Positions 60,399 to 64,000 of a DNA stretch of 64,000 nt are shown here, piece after piece. This stretch comes from Corynebacterium efficiens YS-314 (GTDB lineage: Bacteria; Actinomycetota; Actinomycetes; Mycobacteriales; Mycobacteriaceae), in NCBI RefSeq assembly GCF_000011305.1, contig NC_004369.1, positions 1,364,001-1,428,000 of the forward strand. The letters run 5' to 3'. Both the position numbers and the translations under genes were made by a program. The notes beneath the pieces were generated by a model. That model was given only the letters and a program-made list of their open reading frames with translations, did no database searches and was not told the DNA's origin. Within the stretch, counting starts at the first letter, position 1; every line of letters starts with the position of its first letter.

Positions 60399-61474
60399 AC
60401 CTGGAACGGTTCCGGGTTCTTGACCTCTTCACCGGAGGGTATCGGGCCCGGCAGGGTGACACCCTCGGCGAAGGGGGAACCCCCCAGTGCCTCGCGGCCG
60501 TGCTCGGACATCAGGCCGGACAGGTCGGGGCCGACCGGGACGATCTGGGTGGGGTTGATCTCCGCGTGGGTGATGAAGTAGTGCTGTTTGATCTCGGTGA
60601 AGTCGGTGGTGTCACCGAACCCCGGGGTCTGGAACAGATCACGCAGGTAACCCCACAGATTGGGCATCTCGGTGATCTTGTTCCGGGAGCACTTGAAGTG
60701 GGAGTAGTAGACGGCATCGAAACGCACGAGAGTCGGGTAGAGGCGGATATCCGCCTCGGTGATGTGATCGCCCATGAGGTAGCGGCGGGTGGCCAGGCGT
60801 TCCTCCAGCCAGTCCAGGGCCGTCCACAGTCGCTCATAGGCTTCATTGTGAGCCTCCTGGGAGCCGGCGAAACCGGTGCGGTAGACACCGTTGTTCACCT
60901 CGGTGAAGATGCGTTTCATCACCGGCTCCATCTCTTCGCGAAGGTGTTCCGGGTAGAGCTCCGGGGCACCTTCACGGTGGTACTGCTTCCACTCCAGGTT
61001 GAAGTCGATGGTGATGGAGGGGTAGTCGTTGGTGACCACCTTGCGGCTGGATTCCTCCACAATTGCAGGCACGGTGATGCCCCGTGGGTAGTCGGGGAAG
61101 CGGTTGAAATAGGCCTCCTGAAGGCGGGGGATCTGGAGGACCGGGTCGACACCATTCGGATCCAGGTCAAAGGTCCAGGAGCGCACATCATGGGTCGGGC
61201 CGGTCAGGCCCAGCGAGATCACGTCCTCCAGACCCAACAGGCGGCGGGTGATCACGGTGCGGTGGGCCCAGGGACAGGCGCGGGCGGCAACCAGGCGGTA
61301 GCGACCGGCCTCAACCGGCCAGTGGAAGGCCCCATCCTCCTGTGCCACAGGTTCGGAGCCCGCCGGGACATCTGCCACGATGCGGTCGGTGATGTAGTTG
61401 GTGTCCCGGACGAATTCGCCGTCCGGGGAGGCATTCTGTGGCGCACCGGCCCAGTCATCAGTGGTGTTGCTCAT
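60395..61474 (-). CDS. Xi-class GST-like protein (glutathionyl-hydroquinone reductase family)
   Basis: A 359-aa protein of the ECM4/YqjG family. The catalytic motif is AARACPWAHR (residues about 57-66) in the thioredoxin-like domain, and VPAIVEESSRKVVTNDYPSI is the thiol-binding VPxL-like region. The helical C-terminal domain has DWLEERLATRRYLMGDHITEADIRLYPTLVRFDAVYYSHFKCS. The family reduces glutathionylated hydroquinones. Corynebacteria make mycothiol instead of glutathione, so the natural thiol must be different. ATG 61474 has AAGGAG 7-8 nt upstream; the open frame extends to 61549 without support. Confidence 0.9.
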   Translation of the reverse strand: MSNTTDDWAGAPQNASPDGEFVRDTNYITDRIVADVPAGSEPVAQEDGAFHWPVEAGRYRLVAARACPWAHRTVITRRLLGLEDVISLGLTGPTHDVRSWTFDLDPNGVDPVLQIPRLQEAYFNRFPDYPRGITVPAIVEESSRKVVTNDYPSITIDFNLEWKQYHREGAPELYPEHLREEMEPVMKRIFTEVNNGVYRTGFAGSQEAHNEAYERLWTALDWLEERLATRRYLMGDHITEADIRLYPTLVRFDAVYYSHFKCSRNKITEMPNLWGYLRDLFQTPGFGDTTDFTEIKQHYFITHAEINPTQIVPVGPDLSGLMSEHGREALGGSPFAEGVTLPGPIPSGEEVKNPEPFQV

Positions 61475-61603
61475 GGGAAACTCCTTCAACGATTTATGTG
61501 ATATGTCAACAATTATAGCTGAAATCGGGCTCCGATGCCAGCTGAACATATATTCGAACCCTCATGGATGTGACATCAGTGCAGGTTGATACTGTAAAAC
61601 GCC

Positions 61604-62332
61604 ATGGCAACACGTATAGGAACCACGCAGAGATCCCGCGCCGTCAGGGCCAGGGCTGCCGCCTCCGGGGTGCTCACCGCACTTGTCACGGTCATCATCG
61701 CGGTCGCGTATGTCATCAACGATGCCCCCGGGGATGACCGGCCACACACCGACCCGGTAGCCGATTACCGCACCATGCTCACCGGCCTGGATATCAAGGG
61801 ACGCGCCCCCATGACCGGCTACGACCGCGAGCTTTTCGGTCCCGCATGGACCGATACCGTTGACGTTGACCTGGGCCACAACGGTTGCGACACCCGCAAT
61901 GACATCCTGAACCGCGACCTCACGGGCGTGGACACCCGCCCGGGGACCAGCGACTGCGTGGTGGAGAAGGGCACCCTGGACGACCCCTTCTCCGGCGAGA
62001 CCATCCGGTTCACCCGCGGCCAGTCCACCTCATCACTGGTGCAGATCGACCACCTCGTGCCCTTAGCTGATGCCTGGCAGAAGGGTGCACAGCAGTGGGA
62101 TGACCAGACCCGCAGGAACTTCGCGAACGACCCGGTCAACCTCCTCGCGGTCAAAGGCAGTCTCAACAGTCAGAAGGGTGCGAGTGATGCCGCGACCTGG
62201 TTACCACCGAACCGCGCATTCCGCTGTGACTACGCCAAGATGATCATCACGGTCAAGGACCGTTATGACGTCTGGCTCACCCGGGCGGAATCGGAGGCGC
62301 TGTCCACCCAGCTGGACACCTGCGCCTCATAA
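61604..62332 (+). CDS. Membrane-anchored or secreted HNH-family protein (DUF1524/GmrSD C-terminal type)
   Basis: A 242-aa protein with an N-terminal membrane segment after a basic start (GVLTALVTVIIAVAYVI) and an extracellular HNH-like domain: LVQIDHLVPLADAWQKGAQQWDDQTRRNFANDPVNLLAVKGSLNSQKGASD. The DH metal/catalytic pair and the N-L-L-A-V...N pattern are the DUF1524 motif shared with the nuclease part of GmrSD. Four Cys residues (CDTR, CVV, CDYAK, CAS) suit an oxidising extracellular location. An extracellular nuclease for nutrition or DNA uptake is plausible but inferred. Confidence 0.85.
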   Translation: MATRIGTTQRSRAVRARAAASGVLTALVTVIIAVAYVINDAPGDDRPHTDPVADYRTMLTGLDIKGRAPMTGYDRELFGPAWTDTVDVDLGHNGCDTRNDILNRDLTGVDTRPGTSDCVVEKGTLDDPFSGETIRFTRGQSTSSLVQIDHLVPLADAWQKGAQQWDDQTRRNFANDPVNLLAVKGSLNSQKGASDAATWLPPNRAFRCDYAKMIITVKDRYDVWLTRAESEALSTQLDTCAS

Positions 62333-62382
62333 CATTCCGGGCACACCGGGGCTTCCTGCAGGCCAGGGCCGGTGAGTTCGAT

Positions 62383-62388
62383 TAACCT
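62383..62388 (+). promoter_or_regulatory. Leaderless-type -10 box of the DoxX-family gene
   Basis: TAACCT lies 6 nt before the ATG at 62395, and there is no Shine-Dalgarno sequence. Confidence 0.35.
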
Positions 62389-62394
62389 GGCAGC

Positions 62395-63375
62395 ATGGCT
62401 GAGAAACCGCGTAACACCGACCCCAGTTCCGACCCGACCGACAAGGCCCCCGAGACACCGCCCACCCCAGGGCGGGGTTCGCACCCCCTGAGCCGGTTGA
62501 TGGGGAAGAAACCCCAGCCCGTGGAGTCCTCGGAGCTCGGTGACCCCGATGAGGATGACATCCCGACCTACAACGGTCCACGTGCGGAGACACCCCAGGC
62601 CCCCCAGACCACGGCCTTTGCCCGTCCGGGGGAGGGGTATCGGGCGTCGACAAGCGACCATCTGGCATCCGACGCGCCGACCACGGTGACGCCACCGCCA
62701 CCCGCGCAACCGACCCGGCAGCTCGATCGCGAACCCGCCCCGGGCAGCTCCTACACCGATACGGATTTCGCACAACCCGCGACACCCACCGTGATCCCCC
62801 CGGCGCAGCCGCCCGAGGAGCCGGTCATCGCCGAACAGGCTGTGCCTGTCGACGCCCGACGCGGCACCCTGGACTTCGGCCTGCTCATCATCCGTGCCAC
62901 GGTTGGTCTGTACCTGATCCTGCGGGGGGTGTCCGCCTTCTTCGCTATCGGCGGTTCGGATGGTCTCGCCGGCCTCGAGGCGGACTACGCCGGTTACCAG
63001 TGGCCGGAGGTTCTGGCCATCCTGCTGCCGTCCCTGGAACTGGCTGCCGGTGTATTCCTGCTGCTGGGGCTCATGACCCCGGTCGCTGCGGCGGTCGCCA
63101 CCGTGGCCACATCCTTCACCGCCCTGCACCAGATCAACGTCCATGACGGTGGCTGGGGGGAGCTGGACGAGCCGATCGTGCTGGCTGTTGTCCTCACCCT
63201 GGTGGTCATCGGCCTGCAGTTCACCGGACCCGGCCGCATCTCCCTGGATGCCGGACGCAGCTGGGCGCGCCGCCCACTGGTCTCCTCATGGATCTTCGTG
63301 ATCATCGGCATCGCCCTGGCCGTGGTGCTGTGGTGGTTCGGGGCCGGCGTCAACCCTTTCGGTGCCCTGGGCTGA
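62395..63375 (+). CDS. DoxX-family membrane protein with disordered N-terminal half
   Basis: A 326-aa protein. Residues 1-150 are a Pro/Thr/Asp-rich, likely disordered cytosolic region. Then comes a DoxX domain with four helices: FGLLIIRATVGLYLILRGVSAFF, LAILLPSLELAAGVFLLLGLMTPVAAAVATVATSFTALHQINV, VLAVVLTLVVIGLQFTGPG, and FVIIGIALAVVLWWFGAG. DoxX proteins are membrane components of redox systems in mycobacteria, but no partner (such as SseA or SodA) is nearby. Probably leaderless. Confidence 0.85.
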   Translation: MAEKPRNTDPSSDPTDKAPETPPTPGRGSHPLSRLMGKKPQPVESSELGDPDEDDIPTYNGPRAETPQAPQTTAFARPGEGYRASTSDHLASDAPTTVTPPPPAQPTRQLDREPAPGSSYTDTDFAQPATPTVIPPAQPPEEPVIAEQAVPVDARRGTLDFGLLIIRATVGLYLILRGVSAFFAIGGSDGLAGLEADYAGYQWPEVLAILLPSLELAAGVFLLLGLMTPVAAAVATVATSFTALHQINVHDGGWGELDEPIVLAVVLTLVVIGLQFTGPGRISLDAGRSWARRPLVSSWIFVIIGIALAVVLWWFGAGVNPFGALG

Positions 63376-63397
63376 CACAGGGCCTGACACAGGGCCT
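63374..63397 (+). repeat. Tandem 12-bp repeat at the DoxX-family stop codon
   Basis: Two perfect adjacent copies of gacacagggcct begin within the TGA stop codon of the DoxX-family gene. A partly related ggcaccaggc follows. Confidence 0.85.
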
Positions 63398-63412
63398 GGC
63401 ACCAGGCATGAG

Positions 63413-63465
63413 AAAACTCCCGGTGGAGGTGCACTGATCAACAGTGAACCCCACCGGGAGTTTTT
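63413..63465. terminator. Bidirectional terminator between the DoxX-family gene and ilvD
   Basis: A perfect 14-bp stem (aaaactcccggtgg at 63413-63426 with 63451-63464), with an inner small hairpin CACTG/CAGTG (63432-63446). It has A-run and T-run flanks in both directions and lies between convergent genes. Confidence 0.92.
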
Positions 63466-63483
63466 GTGGTCACACGGCCCCTG

Positions 63484-64000
63484 TTAGTCGATCTGACGGA
63501 CCGCACCCTTGTCGGCGGAGGTGGCCATCTTCGCGTAGGCACGCAGTGCCTTGGAGACCACACGCTGGCGGTTCTTCGGCTGCCACGGCTTGTCGGAGGC
63601 TTCCTCCGCTGCCCGGCGACGCTCGAGTTCCTCATCGGAGACACCCAGATCCAGGACGCGGTTGTGGATGTCGATGGTGATGATGTCACCGTCCTCGATC
63701 AGGCCGATGACACCACCGTGGGCGGCCTCCGGGGAGACGTGTCCGATGGACAGTCCGGAGGAACCGCCGGAGAAACGGCCATCGGTGAGCAGGGCACACT
63801 TCTTGCCCAGACCGGAGCCCTTGAGGAAGGCGGTCGGGTGCAGCATCTCCTGCATGCCCGGGCCACCGGAGGGGCCCTCATAGCGGACGACGAGGACCTC
63901 ACCGGCCTGGATGGTCTTGTTGAGGATGACGGAGACCGCCTCCTCCTGGCTCTCCACCACGCGGGCGGGGCCGGTGAAGGTCCACAGCTCCTCGTCGATA
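63484..64000 (-). CDS. ilvD: Dihydroxy-acid dehydratase IlvD (C-terminal part)
   Basis: C-terminal 171 codons of the branched-chain amino acid enzyme that dehydrates 2,3-dihydroxy-acids. Translated on the minus strand: [68 protein letters not shown] (the ILVD/EDD signature region), ending [44 protein letters not shown]. The frame stays open to the window edge. The preceding residues [22 protein letters not shown] match IlvD, so the gene is cut only by the window. Confidence 0.96.

Overview
The window is a high-GC actinobacterial chromosome segment, almost certainly Corynebacterium and close to C. glutamicum / C. efficiens. This rests on gene order, on close protein resemblance (AtpB, AtpH, PfkA, LysE, LysG), on mycolata-type genes (NucS, GlgE, WecA-type transferase) and on many -10 boxes sitting 6-8 nt before start codons, as expected of leaderless mRNAs. 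It looks like core chromosome. No rRNA, tRNA, CRISPR array, IS element or prophage was found.

Layout. 1-3700 (minus): moeA (partial) and moaA of molybdenum-cofactor synthesis, then an acyl-CoA ligase. 4281-10773: rho, prfA, prmC, a Sua5-type threonylcarbamoyl-AMP synthase, wecA and a small AtpI-like membrane protein, closed by a strong hairpin. 11415-18604: the complete F1Fo ATP synthase operon atpBEFHAGDC with its own upstream region and a perfect terminator. 18840-22141: a DUF2550 membrane protein, the mismatch endonuclease nucS, a small zinc-finger-like protein, methylmalonyl-CoA epimerase, a thiamine-binding-type protein and a thioredoxin-fold/TPR protein. 22216-26529 (minus): glgB and glgE of alpha-glucan metabolism. 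26665-29606: an orphan ABC ATPase, a NUDT19-like Nudix hydrolase and a THUMP-like methyltransferase. 29778-38214: etfBA, a cysteine desulfurase, three accessory genes (an unknown protein, a spermidine-synthase-like protein, an AAA ATPase behind three 28-bp-spaced direct repeats), mnmA and a MetE-like protein. 38323-41824: an HNH nuclease, a drug-efflux MFS transporter and a DnaQ-like exonuclease. The two nuclease genes are preceded by copies of the same 29-bp element in inverted orientation. 41903-53942: ligA, an S41-type protease broken by one extra G, an ACT-domain protein, gatCA, a siderophore-interacting protein with a DtxR-like box, pfkA, an RbsR-like LacI regulator without sugar-transport genes beside it, an acetyltransferase and gatB. 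53991-64000: an aldo/keto reductase, a four-gene ABC-transporter/two-component operon whose first start codon is buried in a leader hairpin, the lysE/lysG pair, a Xi-class GST-like reductase, a membrane-anchored HNH protein, a DoxX-family protein and the C-terminal part of ilvD.

Functional links. Translation and tRNA genes recur (prfA, prmC, Sua5, mnmA with its probable sulfur donor, gatCAB), as do DNA-maintenance genes (nucS, ligA, exonuclease, HNH nucleases) and energy genes (ATP synthase, EtfAB, PfkA). The least explained items are the repeat-preceded AAA ATPase locus, the shared element in front of the two nuclease genes, and the leader hairpin of the ABC/two-component operon.
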